Numbered from the stretch's first letter, positions 1-8,998 are shown. The stretch is DNA of 32,019 bases from JAQXGO01 sp045592445 (GCA_045592445.1 JAZNUV010000025.1:1-32019); one strand, 5' to 3'. Notes: generated by a model from the sequence alone, not told the origin. Program-made: numbers and translations.

Positions 1-1
1 C

Positions 2-514
2 GAATTTGTTAACAAGATTGTTGGTGGTGCGATTCCGAAGGAATATATCCCCGCTGTTGATGCCGGTATACAGAGTGCTATGCAAAATGGTGTTCTGGCA
101 GGCTATAACGTAGTTGACGTTCGCGTAACACTTGTTGACGGTTCCTACCATGAAGTTGACTCTTCCGAAATGGCATTTAAGATTGCCGGTTCCATGGCAT
201 TCAAAGATGCTTGCCGCAAGGGTGATCCTGTTCTGAAAGAGCCCATCATGCAGGTTGACGTAATTGTTCCTGAAGAATACATGGGCGATGTTATGGGTGA
301 CCTTAACTCCCGTCGCGGACAGATTCAGGGTATGGAAGCAAGACCCGGTGCACAGGCAATTGCCGCATATGTGCCCCTCAGCGAAATGTTCGGTTATGCA
401 ACCGACCTTCGTTCCAAGACCCAGGGTCGCGGTCAGTACACCATGCAGCCCAGCCACTATGAAGAAGTGCCCAAGAGCATCATGGAAGCTATCATAGCAG
501 GCAAACAAAAATAA
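2..514 (+). CDS. fusA: Elongation factor G, C-terminal part (5' truncated by window edge)
   Basis: EF-G is the ribosomal translocase GTPase, acting with EF-Tu in the cytoplasm. Only the last 170 residues are present; the reading frame is open from base 2, so the gene enters from the left and the internal ATG at 80 is not its start. The visible part begins EFVNKIVGGAIPKEYIPAV and matches the end of domain IV. It then covers domain V, with the typical stretches EPIMQVDVIVPEEYMGDVMG and SRRGQIQGME. The GTPase domain lies outside the window. The next gene, 100 bp on, is tuf, the usual end of the rpsL-rpsG-fusA-tuf ribosomal operon. No terminator is seen between the two, so read-through into tuf is likely. 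Confidence 0.97.
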   Translation, partial: EFVNKIVGGAIPKEYIPAVDAGIQSAMQNGVLAGYNVVDVRVTLVDGSYHEVDSSEMAFKIAGSMAFKDACRKGDPVLKEPIMQVDVIVPEEYMGDVMGDLNSRRGQIQGMEARPGAQAIAAYVPLSEMFGYATDLRSKTQGRGQYTMQPSHYEEVPKSIMEAIIAGKQK

Positions 515-541
515 AAAATCGTAGTTTTTTATAAAAAAGAC

Positions 542-570
542 TTGATTTTTCTGTAAAATTATATTATTAT
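542..570 (+). promoter_or_regulatory. Possible internal promoter for tuf
   Basis: TTGATT (542-547) and TATTAT (565-570) are separated by 17 bp in an AT-rich spacer between fusA and tuf. This fits a sigma-A promoter that would let tuf be made in excess of fusA, as is common. The region is very AT-rich, so a chance match is possible. Confidence 0.4.
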
Positions 571-614
571 AGCTATAAGCGATAAAAAAAGCAAATTAAA
601 GGAGGATTTTCCAA

Positions 615-1817
615 ATGGCAAAGGAAAAATTTGAAAGAACCAAACCCCATGTAAACATTGGTACTATCGGTCACGTTGACCATGGTAAGACTTCCCTGAC
701 AGCAGCTATCACAAAGGTACTGTCTTTCCAGGGTAAGGCACAGTACGAAGCTTACGACATGATCGATAAAGCTCCGGAAGAAAGAGAAAGAGGTATCACA
801 ATTTCTACTGCACACGTTGAGTATGAAACAGATGAAAGACACTACGCTCACGTTGACTGCCCCGGACATGCTGACTACGTTAAGAACATGATTACCGGTG
901 CTGCACAGATGGACGGTGCTATCCTCGTTGTTTCCGCTGCTGATGGCCCGATGCCGCAGACAAGAGAGCACATTCTTTTGTCCCGTCAGGTTGGTGTTCC
1001 TTACATCGTTGTATTCCTGAACAAAAAAGACCAGGTTGACGATCCGGAACTTCTTGAACTGGTTGAAATGGAAATCCGTGAACTTCTTAACGAATACGAG
1101 TTCCCGGGTGACGAAATTCCGATTGTTGCAGGTTCCGCTTTGGAAGCTTTGGAATCCACTTCCACAGATCCTTCCGACCCGGTATACGCACCTATTCTTG
1201 AGCTCATGAAGAATGTTGATGCATACATTCCCACACCGGAAAGAAAGACAGACCTGCCCTTCCTTATGCCTGTTGAAGACGTATTCTCCATCACAGGCCG
1301 TGGTACTGTTGCAACAGGCCGTGTAGAAAGAGGTTCTTTGAAGGTATCTGACGAAGTTGAAATCGTTGGTCTTACTGATGAATCCCGCAAGGTTGTTGTT
1401 ACCGGTATCGAAATGTTCAGAAAGCTTCTTGACCAGGCTGAAGCTGGTGATAACATCGGCGCACTTCTCCGTGGCGTGCAGAGAAATGAAATCGAAAGAG
1501 GTCAGGTTCTTGCAAAACCCGGTTCCATCAATCCGCATACTGCATTCAAAGGTGAAGTTTACGTTCTGACTAAAGATGAAGGTGGTCGTCATACACCGTT
1601 CTTCAACAATTACAGACCGCAGTTCTACTTCAGAACAACTGACGTTACAGGTGTTGTTACATTGCCGGAAGGCGTTGAAATGTGCATGCCTGGCGATAAT
1701 GTTTCTATCTCTGTAGAACTTATCACACCGATTGCTATCGAAGAAGGTCTCCGTTTTGCTATTCGTGAAGGCGGAAGAACAGTCGGTTCCGGTGTTGTTA
1801 GCTCCATCAACAAATAA
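615..1817 (+). CDS. tuf: Elongation factor Tu
   Basis: EF-Tu carries aminoacyl-tRNA to the ribosomal A site as a ternary complex with GTP. The 400-residue length is normal for the family. The G domain shows GHVDHGKT at 19-26 (P-loop), RGITIS near 59-64 (switch I), DCPGH at 81-85 with catalytic His85, and NKKD at 136-139 (guanine specificity). Domains II and III follow to the usual VSSINK-type end. A strong AGGAGG site at 600-605 lies just before the ATG. The NKxD motif reads NKKD where many EF-Tu proteins have NKCD, so the common cysteine is missing; this should not prevent GTP binding. A strong terminator follows, so this is the end of the ribosomal transcription unit. Confidence 0.99.
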   Translation: MAKEKFERTKPHVNIGTIGHVDHGKTSLTAAITKVLSFQGKAQYEAYDMIDKAPEERERGITISTAHVEYETDERHYAHVDCPGHADYVKNMITGAAQMDGAILVVSAADGPMPQTREHILLSRQVGVPYIVVFLNKKDQVDDPELLELVEMEIRELLNEYEFPGDEIPIVAGSALEALESTSTDPSDPVYAPILELMKNVDAYIPTPERKTDLPFLMPVEDVFSITGRGTVATGRVERGSLKVSDEVEIVGLTDESRKVVVTGIEMFRKLLDQAEAGDNIGALLRGVQRNEIERGQVLAKPGSINPHTAFKGEVYVLTKDEGGRHTPFFNNYRPQFYFRTTDVTGVVTLPEGVEMCMPGDNVSISVELITPIAIEEGLRFAIREGGRTVGSGVVSSINK

Positions 1818-1826
1818 GACACTGAA

Positions 1827-1857
1827 TAAAGGCTGCCTTCGGGCAGCCTTTTGTTTT
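1827..1857 (+). terminator. Rho-independent terminator after tuf
   Basis: A perfect 9-bp stem, AAGGCTGCC (1829-1837) with GGCAGCCTT (1842-1850), closes a stable TTCG tetraloop and is followed by TTGTTTT. Confidence 0.93.
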
Positions 1858-1885
1858 ACATACGATAATGAAAGGGAGAATCATA

Positions 1886-2359
1886 ATGAAAAGAATTGAC
1901 AAATATAACTACTACCTGGATATTGCAGAAACCGTAATAGAACGCGGCACATGTCTGCGCCGGAATTTCGGCGCCATTATCGTAAAAAATGATGAGATTA
2001 TCTCGAGCGGATACACAGGCGCGCCACGTGGTCGTGCGAACTGCATGGATTTGGGCACATGTCGTCGTGAGGAACTGCAGGTGCCGCGCGGAGAACGCTA
2101 TGAACTTTGCCGTAGTGTACATGCAGAGGCGAATGCTATTATCAGTGCATCAAGAAGAGATATGCTCGGTGGAGTTTTGTATCTTGTAGGTAAGGATGCC
2201 AAAACGGGCGAACTCGTGGAGAATACGATGCCCTGTGCGATGTGCACGCGCCTTATCATCAACGCAGGAATAGAGTTTGTTGTCATACGTGTAACACCCG
2301 ACACATATAAAATATATAGCGTGTCAGATTGGGTGAAAAATGATGACACCTTAAACTGA
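1886..2359 (+). CDS. comEB: Deoxycytidylate (dCMP) deaminase
   Basis: The enzyme deaminates dCMP to dUMP, feeding thymidylate synthesis. The zinc site of the cytidine deaminase superfamily is complete: HAE at 79-81 (zinc His and catalytic Glu) and PCAMC at 116-120 (zinc Cys117 and Cys120). An extra His/Cys-rich stretch between the two strands (residues 53-75) and the SGYTGAPRG segment are typical of dCMP rather than tRNA or free-base deaminases. The start at 1886 is preferred over an in-frame ATG at 1868 because AAAGGGAG (1871-1878) lies 7 bases before 1886 and inside the longer version. The resulting 157 residues are normal. The gene stands alone between two terminators. ComEB is the Bacillus name for this family; a role in competence is not implied. 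Confidence 0.93.
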   Translation: MKRIDKYNYYLDIAETVIERGTCLRRNFGAIIVKNDEIISSGYTGAPRGRANCMDLGTCRREELQVPRGERYELCRSVHAEANAIISASRRDMLGGVLYLVGKDAKTGELVENTMPCAMCTRLIINAGIEFVVIRVTPDTYKIYSVSDWVKNDDTLN

Positions 2360-2365
2360 AGAGAA

Positions 2366-2405
2366 AGCCTTATGCATCGAGATAATCAGTGCATAAGGTT
2401 TTTTA
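2366..2405 (+). terminator. Rho-independent terminator after dCMP deaminase gene
   Basis: The stem CCTTATGCA (2368-2376) pairs with TGCATAAGG (2390-2398) and is followed by six T. Between here and the promoter at 2567 the DNA is AT-rich, and I see no gene or further signal in it. Confidence 0.88.
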
Positions 2406-2566
2406 ATTTGCAAGAAAAGTATGGAAAACTTCGCGAGCATCGCGTATAGGTTTCCCTCCATAATTATAAACTGCAAATTCACACCAAAAGGGGAAGGAAA
2501 TTGAATATGCAAATTTGATTATGTGAAGATTTATATTGATAAAACTGAAAAAATTTCAAAATTTAC

Positions 2567-2595
2567 TTGACAAAACTGGGAAAAATGTGTATACT
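2567..2595 (+). promoter_or_regulatory. Sigma-A promoter of the T-box/valS operon
   Basis: A consensus TTGACA (2567-2572) is 17 bp from TATACT (2590-2595). Transcription should start near 2602, just ahead of the T-box leader. Confidence 0.87.
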
Positions 2596-2601
2596 AGAAT
2601 A

Positions 2602-2873
2602 AATAAATATATAAATGCAATGAAAAGAAGGAGTACCCGTAAGAGAAGCCGATAGAGAGAAGCGGATGGTGGAAGCGCTTTGGTGGAAATGCGGGGAAGT
2701 AGTCTTGGAGCTGCGGACCGAACAGCAATATGCATAAGTAGGCTTCGACGGAATTCCAACCGTAAAATGGGAATCGGCATATCATGTGTCGGATAAGGCA
2801 CGGTAGTAACGCACCGTGTGAAGTTAGGTGGTAACACGAGTCATTCGTCCTAATGGGATGGATGATTTTTTTT
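2602..2873 (+). promoter_or_regulatory. T-box leader, valine type, with antiterminator/terminator switch
   Basis: This mRNA leader binds uncharged tRNA and allows transcription of the genes downstream. Stem I features (GGAGTA near 2629, AGAGAGAAGCGG near 2654) are followed by the specifier region GAAGTAGTC. It offers GTA (2699-2701) or GTC (2702-2704), both valine codons; I cannot fix which one is read. The antiterminator is explicit: TTAGG (2824-2828) pairs with CCTAA (2849-2853), ACGA (2836-2839) pairs with TCGT (2845-2848), and the 7-base bulge is TGGTAAC (2829-2835). Its TGGT can pair with a tRNA ACCA end, fitting a discriminator A. The competing terminator pairs 2842-2850 with 2856-2864, followed by eight T (2866-2873). 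The bulge differs by one base from the classical TGGNACC. Confidence 0.95.
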
Positions 2874-2895
2874 ATGAACAGATAGGAGGAATACC

Positions 2896-4524
2896 ATGGA
2901 GCTGTTATCAAAATATATGAAAAAAACGGAGTTTGAAAGTTACGCTGATTTCAAAGAGAATTTTCAACTGATAGTCCCCGAAGGATTTGACTTTGCGCGT
3001 GATGTTGTAGACGAGTGGGCGCGCATTGAACCGAATAAACGTGCACTCGTATATTGCGATGATGCAGGGGAATCTAAAACGTTTACATTTTCTGATATAT
3101 CGTTGTTGTCTAAAAAGGCTGCAACTTATCTTACAAAGCTTGGTATCGGCCGTGGAGACAGAGTTATGACGTTGCTTAGGCGTCGCTACGAATATTGGAT
3201 TTTGGCAGTAGCACTCCATCGTATCGGAGCGGTTTTATGCCCGGCATCAATACAGATGCGCGCAAAAGATATTGATTACCGTTTGATGCAAGCAGAGGTT
3301 AAGCTTTTAATTGCGCTTGAGGATGAATTTGTCTGCCAACAGGTGCAGGAACTGCACACAGATTGCAAGGTCTTGTTTGTCGGGGATACGGCGGTGGAAG
3401 GATATCCGTATTTTAACGGTGAATATGAGGCTTGTGAACCGTATGAAGAAAAGAGCACGGGGAAAAATGAGGATGAAATGCTGATATATTTTACCTCCGG
3501 TACCTCCGGCTATCCGAAAATGGCATCCCATAATCGCACCTATCCTTTAGGGCATATTATTACGGCAAAGTACATGCAGTGCGTGCAAAATAATGGGCTC
3601 CACCTGACGCAGGCGGACAGCGGATGGGCAAAATTCGGCTGGGGAAATATATACGGCCAATGGATTTGCGGGAGTGCGATTTTGGGGTATGACCCAATTC
3701 GTTTTAGCCCCGAACGTTTAATGGAGCATATGCGGGATTTTGGGCCGACCTCCCTTTGTATTCCGCCGACCATGTATCGTTTTCTTTTGAAAAACGGCGT
3801 GCAGAGAGAGCATCTTAAAACAATTCAGTGGTTTTCCACGGCGGGCGAGCCTTTAAGTGGTGAGGTAAACCGCGCGTTTTACGAGCTTTGCGGTCATCAT
3901 ATTCATGAAGGCTACGGACAAAGCGAAGGAACGCCCATTACCTGTTCCTTCCAGTGGATGGATATTTGTCCGTCCTCTATGGGAAAACCGTCGCCGCTTT
4001 ATGATGTTGCACTTATCAATAAAAATGGAGAGCGGTGCGCCGAGGGAGAAGAAGGCGAGGTTGTTATTTTCGCTGATAAAGGCCATGTCGGTCTTTTGGA
4101 TTATTATTATCAGGACGGTGAACGTATAAGCCCCATAAAAGATGGGATTTATCATACAGGGGATATCGCGTATGAGGATGAAAACGGATATTTCTGGTAT
4201 GTCGGCAGAAATGACGATATGATAAAATGCTCCGGCTACCGCATAGGGCCGTTCGAAATTGAAAGTATTTTAAATACACATCCCGCAGTTAAGGAAAGTG
4301 CCATAGTGGGACGCCCCGATGAAATACGCGGGCAGATTGTATGTGCCGTTATTGTGTTGACGCCGGGATATACGCCGTCGGATGAGCTTACAAAGGAACT
4401 GCAGGATTATGTAAAGAAAATGACGGCACCGTATAAATATCCGCGCCGTATTGAATATGTTGAACAGATACCGAAAACGACCTCGGGTAAAATAATCAGA
4501 AATGCATTGCGTACCACGCAGTAA
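2896..4524 (+). CDS. AMP-forming acyl-CoA synthetase (acetyl/medium-chain type), T-box controlled
   Basis: This ANL-superfamily ligase should activate a carboxylic acid to acyl-AMP and then acyl-CoA. Of its 542 residues, the N-terminal domain holds YFTSGTSGYPK at 198-208 (phosphate loop) and YGQSEG at 340-345, and YHTGD is at 419-423. The C-terminal domain carries PKTTSGKI with catalytic Lys532. The layout resembles acetyl-CoA and medium-chain acyl-CoA synthetases; no carrier-protein domain is attached. AGGAGG (2884-2889) supports the ATG. The gene sits directly behind a valine T-box and 16 bp before valS, so uncharged tRNA-Val should induce it. The substrate cannot be read from the sequence. 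Isobutyrate, a precursor of valine in some anaerobes, is a guess from context. Confidence 0.9.
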   Translation: MELLSKYMKKTEFESYADFKENFQLIVPEGFDFARDVVDEWARIEPNKRALVYCDDAGESKTFTFSDISLLSKKAATYLTKLGIGRGDRVMTLLRRRYEYWILAVALHRIGAVLCPASIQMRAKDIDYRLMQAEVKLLIALEDEFVCQQVQELHTDCKVLFVGDTAVEGYPYFNGEYEACEPYEEKSTGKNEDEMLIYFTSGTSGYPKMASHNRTYPLGHIITAKYMQCVQNNGLHLTQADSGWAKFGWGNIYGQWICGSAILGYDPIRFSPERLMEHMRDFGPTSLCIPPTMYRFLLKNGVQREHLKTIQWFSTAGEPLSGEVNRAFYELCGHHIHEGYGQSEGTPITCSFQWMDICPSSMGKPSPLYDVALINKNGERCAEGEEGEVVIFADKGHVGLLDYYYQDGERISPIKDGIYHTGDIAYEDENGYFWYVGRNDDMIKCSGYRIGPFEIESILNTHPAVKESAIVGRPDEIRGQIVCAVIVLTPGYTPSDELTKELQDYVKKMTAPYKYPRRIEYVEQIPKTTSGKIIRNALRTTQ

Positions 4525-4540
4525 AGGGAGGATGTAGAAT

Positions 4541-7159
4541 ATGCAGGAAATTAATAAGACCTACGAACCGCAAAGTGTTGAAAAACGATTATATAAAAAA
4601 TGGCAGGATAACGGCTATTTTCATGCAGAGCCTGATGAAAACAAGAAACCATTTTGTATCGTCATCCCGCCCCCGAACGTAACGGGACAGCTTCATATGG
4701 GACATGCGCTGGATGAAACGTTGCAGGATATTTTGATTCGTTTTAAGCGTATGCAAGGCTATAGCGCACTTTGGATTCCGGGCACGGACCATGCGGGTAT
4801 TGCAACGCAGATTAAAGTGGAGGAGCATCTTCGGAAAACCGAGGGTCTGACACGTCATGACCTTGGGCGTGAAAAGTTTTTAGAACGCGTATGGGATTGG
4901 AAAAACCAGTTTGGCGACAGAATTATCAATCAGCTCAAGAGCCTTGGTAGCTCCTGCGATTGGGAACGTGAGCGTTTTACAATGGATGAGGGATGCTCAC
5001 GCGCAGTACGGGAGGTCTTTGTCAGCCTCTACGAAAAAGGGATGATATATAAGGGCAACCGCATTATCAATTGGTGCCCGAAATGCCGGACAGCACTTTC
5101 TGATGCAGAGGTGGAGTATAGCGAGCAGGCAGGTCATTTTTGGTATATTAAGTACCCCGTAAAGGGCGAAAACACGTTCTTAACAATTGCCACAACAAGA
5201 CCCGAAACACTACTCGGTGATACGGCGGTGGCAGTCAATCCCGCGGATGAACGCTTTGCACACCTTGTTGGTAAAACTTTGATTTTACCGCTTGTGGGGC
5301 GTGAAATTCCGATTATAGCAGACGATTATGTAGATAAGGATTTTGGGACGGGTGCCGTTAAAATTACACCGGCGCATGACCCGAATGACTTTGAGGTTGG
5401 CCAACGTCACAATCTTCCGCAGATAAAGGTGATGGACGATGATGCTAAAATCAGTGCGTGCGGTGGCAAATATGCGGGCATGGATCGGTACGAAGCCAGA
5501 AAGCAAATGGTGGAGGACCTTGAAAAAGAAGGCCTTTTGGTTAAAATTGAGGAGCATAATCACAACGTTGGTGCGTGCTATCGTTGCGGCACAACTGTGG
5601 AACCTATGACGTCTGACCAATGGTTTGTAAAAATGGAGCCGCTTGCCGAAGAGGCGTTGCGTGTTGTTAAGGATGGGACGATTGAATTTATTCCTGGCAG
5701 ATTCTCCAAAACGTATTTAAACTGGATGGAGAATGTGCATGACTGGTGTATTTCCCGTCAGCTTTGGTGGGGACATCGCATTCCTGCGTTTTATTGCGAG
5801 TCTTGCGGTAAAATGGTGGTATCACGCGAGGATGTGCATACCTGTGAATGTGGCGGCAAGATGCGGCAGGAGGACGATGTACTGGATACTTGGTTCAGTT
5901 CTGCACTTTGGCCCTTCTCTACGCTGGGTTGGCCTGATAAAACCAAAGAACTTGATTACTATTATCCCACCAGCGTGCTTGTGACGGGATATGATATTAT
6001 CTTTTTCTGGGTAGCGCGCATGATTTTCTCCGGTATGGAGCATATGCAAAAACCGCCTTTCCGCCATGTCTTTATTCACGGTCTCGTGCGTGACAGTCAG
6101 GGCAGAAAAATGTCAAAATCTCTTGGGAATGGCATTGACCCATTGGAGGTTATCGAGGAATACGGCGCGGATGCTTTGCGCTTTACGCTTGCAACGGGGA
6201 ACTCTCCCGGTAACGATATGCGTTTCTATATGGAACGTGTAGAGGCAAGCCGCAATTTTGCCAATAAGCTTTGGAATGCAGCGCGATTTGTCATGATGAA
6301 TCTTGATATTGAGGATATTGAATTGCCGAAAAATCCGCAACTTGAAGATAAATGGATTTTATCAAAATACAATACATTGGTGCGTGAGGTTACGGAGAAT
6401 CTCGAGCATTATGAGGTGGGTATTGCACTCGGCAAACTGTATGACTTTATCTGGGATGTGTATTGCGACTGGTATATTGAATTGACAAAGCCGCGTCTTT
6501 ACGATGCAGAATGCCCGACACGAAAGGATGCACAAAACACGCTTTGCTATGTACTCGCAGGTACACTGAAAATGTTGCATCCGTTCATGCCCTTTGTAAC
6601 AGAGGAACTGTATTGTGCATTGCCGACAAAGGACGAAAGTATTATGATTGCAGCATGGCCTACCTACAACGTGGATTTAGAATATCCGACGGAGGAAGCC
6701 GATATGGAAATGATTTGCGGTGCAATCCGAAGCATCCGCAATACGCGTGCGGAAATGCAGATTCCGCCATCAAGACGTGCAACACTTTATGCCGTAACGG
6801 AAAAACGCGCTTTATTTACCGAATGCGCGGATTTCTTTAAAAAGCTTGCGGGGGCGTCAGAGGTAGTCGTAAAGGCAGAGAAGGATGCAGATTGTGAAAA
6901 GGCGGCAACCGTTGTTGTAGACGGTGCCACCCTGTATTTGCCGACAGATCAGCTCATTGATAAAGAAAAAGAACTGGCGAGACTTACCAAAGAGCAAGCC
7001 AATTTGGAGAAAGAAATTGCACGTGTTACGGGCAAGCTTTCCAATGAGGGATTTTTGAATAAAGCACCTGAAAAGTTGATTGCGGAAGAAAAGGCAAAGA
7101 TGGAAAAATACAAAGAAATGTTAGAAAAGGTGTTAGTAAGCATTGAAGCATACAAGTGA
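4541..7159 (+). CDS. valS: Valyl-tRNA synthetase
   Basis: This class Ia synthetase attaches valine to tRNA-Val. At 872 residues it is of normal length. HMGH at 52-55 is the HIGH motif, and KMSKS is at 523-527. The editing (CP1) domain lies between them, with TTRPETLLGDTAVAV. Cysteine pairs (WCPKC, CYRCG, CESCG, CECGG) suggest zinc binding in the insertion. The last 65 residues form the charged coiled coil typical of ValRS. GGGAGG 11 bases upstream supports the ATG. The T-box ahead of the operon fits this gene. The reading frame overlaps the start of folC by 17 bases. Confidence 0.98.
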   Translation: MQEINKTYEPQSVEKRLYKKWQDNGYFHAEPDENKKPFCIVIPPPNVTGQLHMGHALDETLQDILIRFKRMQGYSALWIPGTDHAGIATQIKVEEHLRKTEGLTRHDLGREKFLERVWDWKNQFGDRIINQLKSLGSSCDWERERFTMDEGCSRAVREVFVSLYEKGMIYKGNRIINWCPKCRTALSDAEVEYSEQAGHFWYIKYPVKGENTFLTIATTRPETLLGDTAVAVNPADERFAHLVGKTLILPLVGREIPIIADDYVDKDFGTGAVKITPAHDPNDFEVGQRHNLPQIKVMDDDAKISACGGKYAGMDRYEARKQMVEDLEKEGLLVKIEEHNHNVGACYRCGTTVEPMTSDQWFVKMEPLAEEALRVVKDGTIEFIPGRFSKTYLNWMENVHDWCISRQLWWGHRIPAFYCESCGKMVVSREDVHTCECGGKMRQEDDVLDTWFSSALWPFSTLGWPDKTKELDYYYPTSVLVTGYDIIFFWVARMIFSGMEHMQKPPFRHVFIHGLVRDSQGRKMSKSLGNGIDPLEVIEEYGADALRFTLATGNSPGNDMRFYMERVEASRNFANKLWNAARFVMMNLDIEDIELPKNPQLEDKWILSKYNTLVREVTENLEHYEVGIALGKLYDFIWDVYCDWYIELTKPRLYDAECPTRKDAQNTLCYVLAGTLKMLHPFMPFVTEELYCALPTKDESIMIAAWPTYNVDLEYPTEEADMEMICGAIRSIRNTRAEMQIPPSRRATLYAVTEKRALFTECADFFKKLAGASEVVVKAEKDADCEKAATVVVDGATLYLPTDQLIDKEKELARLTKEQANLEKEIARVTGKLSNEGFLNKAPEKLIAEEKAKMEKYKEMLEKVLVSIEAYK

Positions 7160-8456
7160 TTTTACATTTGAAAACGCACTTTCGTTTATTCATGGTGCAC
7201 AAAAATTAGGCTCGAAGTTAGGACTTTCTAATATTCGAGAGCTGATGCGCCGCCTTGGGCATCCCGAGGAAAAACTTCGTATTATTCATGTCGCGGGGAC
7301 GAACGGAAAAGGAACGACAACCATGGTGCTTGCAAGCATTTTAAAGGCGGCGGGTTATCGAACAGGCGCATACACATCACCGTTTGTGTACCATTTCAAT
7401 GAACGGATTATGGTGGACGGCGTACCTGTATCGGATGCGGAAATTGCAGCGCACACAAAAACAGTCAAAACGATATGCGACGAGATGACTATGGATGGCA
7501 TGGCACATCCGACAGAGTTTGAAATTATCACGGCAATCGCATTTCTGATTTTTGTGGCGGCAAAATGCGAATTTGTGGTGCTTGAGGTTGGGCTTGGCGG
7601 TCGGCTTGATGCCACGAATGTAATTGAAAAGCCGCTTTTAAGCATAATTACGACAATCGGCTATGACCATATGGAGTACCTGGGAGAAAGCCTTTCGGAG
7701 ATTACGGCGGAGAAATGCGGCATCATAAAAGAAGGTGTCCCCGTTGTATCTGCATACGAGCAGAAGGAGGAGGCGTATCAAACCATTCTTTCGTGCTGTG
7801 CCGAGAAGAACGCAAAACTTCATGTGGCAGAAAAAGCAGAGATTTTGGAGAGTCAGCCTGATGGTATCCGATTTCATGCAGGGAAATATCGAAACTTGTT
7901 TTTACCGCTTGCGGGCGCACATATGGCACAAAATGCCGCTTCTGCACTCAGCACAGTAGAGGTGCTTCGGGAAAAAGGCATTCTCATTCCCGAAGAGGCT
8001 ATAAGAGAGGGCGTTGCCGCTACCGTACATCGCGGCAGATTTGAAACAATATCAAAAAACCCTTTATTTATTGTAGATGGTGCGCATAATATGGATGGGA
8101 TACATGCACTTTTGCAAACTGCTGAGGCAACGCTTTCCGGGAAAAGAATTGTTCTTTTAATGGGTATGCTTGCCGATAAGGAATACGAAAAGGTGCTTAT
8201 GGAAATCGGTAATTTAGGAGAAAAACTTATCACTGTTACGGTGCCATCACCACGCGCAGCATCTGCCGCGACTTTGGCAATGGCGGCAAAACCGTATTAC
8301 CGTGGACGGGTAACCGCGGCACCGAGCCTTGATGAAGGTGTTTTGGAAGCGATTCAGACAGGCGCGGATGTAGTTTTGGCTTTTGGTTCACTTTATATGC
8401 TGGGTGATATTTATAATGCAGTCAAAAAAGCGGAGGCGAATGGAATATGCGGGTAA
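7143..8456 (+). CDS. folC: Bifunctional folylpolyglutamate/dihydrofolate synthase
   Basis: FolC adds glutamate to dihydropteroate and to folates, keeping folate cofactors in the cell. The 437-residue protein has the Mur-ligase-type P-loop GTNGKGT at 52-58 and the later HRGRFE and DGAHN signatures of the family. The start is a TTG at 7143 inside the valS 3' end; AGGTG about 11 bases before it is a plausible ribosome site. The encoded N-terminus (FENALSFIHG, then KLGSKLGL) aligns with the usual FolC start, and no later start would keep it. Translational coupling to valS is likely. The gene also overlaps rsmD by 10 bases. Confidence 0.95.
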   Translation: MKHTSDFTFENALSFIHGAQKLGSKLGLSNIRELMRRLGHPEEKLRIIHVAGTNGKGTTTMVLASILKAAGYRTGAYTSPFVYHFNERIMVDGVPVSDAEIAAHTKTVKTICDEMTMDGMAHPTEFEIITAIAFLIFVAAKCEFVVLEVGLGGRLDATNVIEKPLLSIITTIGYDHMEYLGESLSEITAEKCGIIKEGVPVVSAYEQKEEAYQTILSCCAEKNAKLHVAEKAEILESQPDGIRFHAGKYRNLFLPLAGAHMAQNAASALSTVEVLREKGILIPEEAIREGVAATVHRGRFETISKNPLFIVDGAHNMDGIHALLQTAEATLSGKRIVLLMGMLADKEYEKVLMEIGNLGEKLITVTVPSPRAASAATLAMAAKPYYRGRVTAAPSLDEGVLEAIQTGADVVLAFGSLYMLGDIYNAVKKAEANGICG

Positions 8457-8998
8457 TTGCAGGAGAGGCACGCGGCAGAAAGCTGTTGAGTCTAGATGGT
8501 TTGCATACAAGGCCGACAACCGATAGAGTCAAGGAATCCATGTTTAACATGATTTCACCGCGTATTTTTTCAGCGCGTGTTTTAGATGTGTTTGCGGGTA
8601 GCGGGGCTTTAGGAATTGAAGCGCTTTCACGCGGGGCGTCCTCTTGCGTTTTTTTGGAGAATGATGCGGATGCGCTTTCGGTTATCCGTGAGAACTTAAA
8701 TACGGTCAAGCTTTCCGAAAAGGCAGAAGTGCACCTTGTTGATGCATGCCGTTTTTTAGCGCAAATAGAAATGAAATTCGACATTATTTTTTTAGATCCG
8801 CCGTATGACGCACAGCTTTACTTCCCATCACTTTCCGCTATCTTACAAGGCGATATTTTAGAAAAAGATGGTATCATTATCTCCGAACGACGTGCGGATA
8901 AGGAACTGCCGCAAGTACAAGGACTTTCAATAGTCAAGGACAGACGATACGGTAAAACTGCAATTACGATTTATGAAAGGACGGATGGACATGATTAA
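8447..8998 (+). CDS. rsmD: 16S rRNA (guanine966-N2)-methyltransferase RsmD
   Basis: RsmD methylates G966 of 16S rRNA using S-adenosylmethionine. The 183-residue protein begins MRVIAGEARGRKL, the family hallmark. It shows the SAM-binding loop DVFAGSGALGIEAL at about 47-60 and the catalytic DPPY at 117-120. It overlaps folC at its start and pfkA by 8 bases at its end, so it is clearly part of the same transcript. In many Firmicutes rsmD is followed by coaD; here a phosphofructokinase gene takes that place. Confidence 0.96.
   Translation: MRVIAGEARGRKLLSLDGLHTRPTTDRVKESMFNMISPRIFSARVLDVFAGSGALGIEALSRGASSCVFLENDADALSVIRENLNTVKLSEKAEVHLVDACRFLAQIEMKFDIIFLDPPYDAQLYFPSLSAILQGDILEKDGIIISERRADKELPQVQGLSIVKDRRYGKTAITIYERTDGHD

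Noticed and set aside
573..1592. A 339-codon open frame on the minus strand across tuf
   Set aside because: It lies fully antisense to EF-Tu, has no ribosome site and gives a low-complexity protein without recognisable motifs. It is explained by the codon bias of tuf.
1868..1885. Upstream ATG for the dCMP deaminase gene
   Set aside because: The ribosome-binding site lies after this ATG and fits the ATG at 1886.
7735..7959. Small frames on both strands inside folC, and many similar ones elsewhere
   Set aside because: They are shadows of the real reading frames, without ribosome sites or recognisable protein features.
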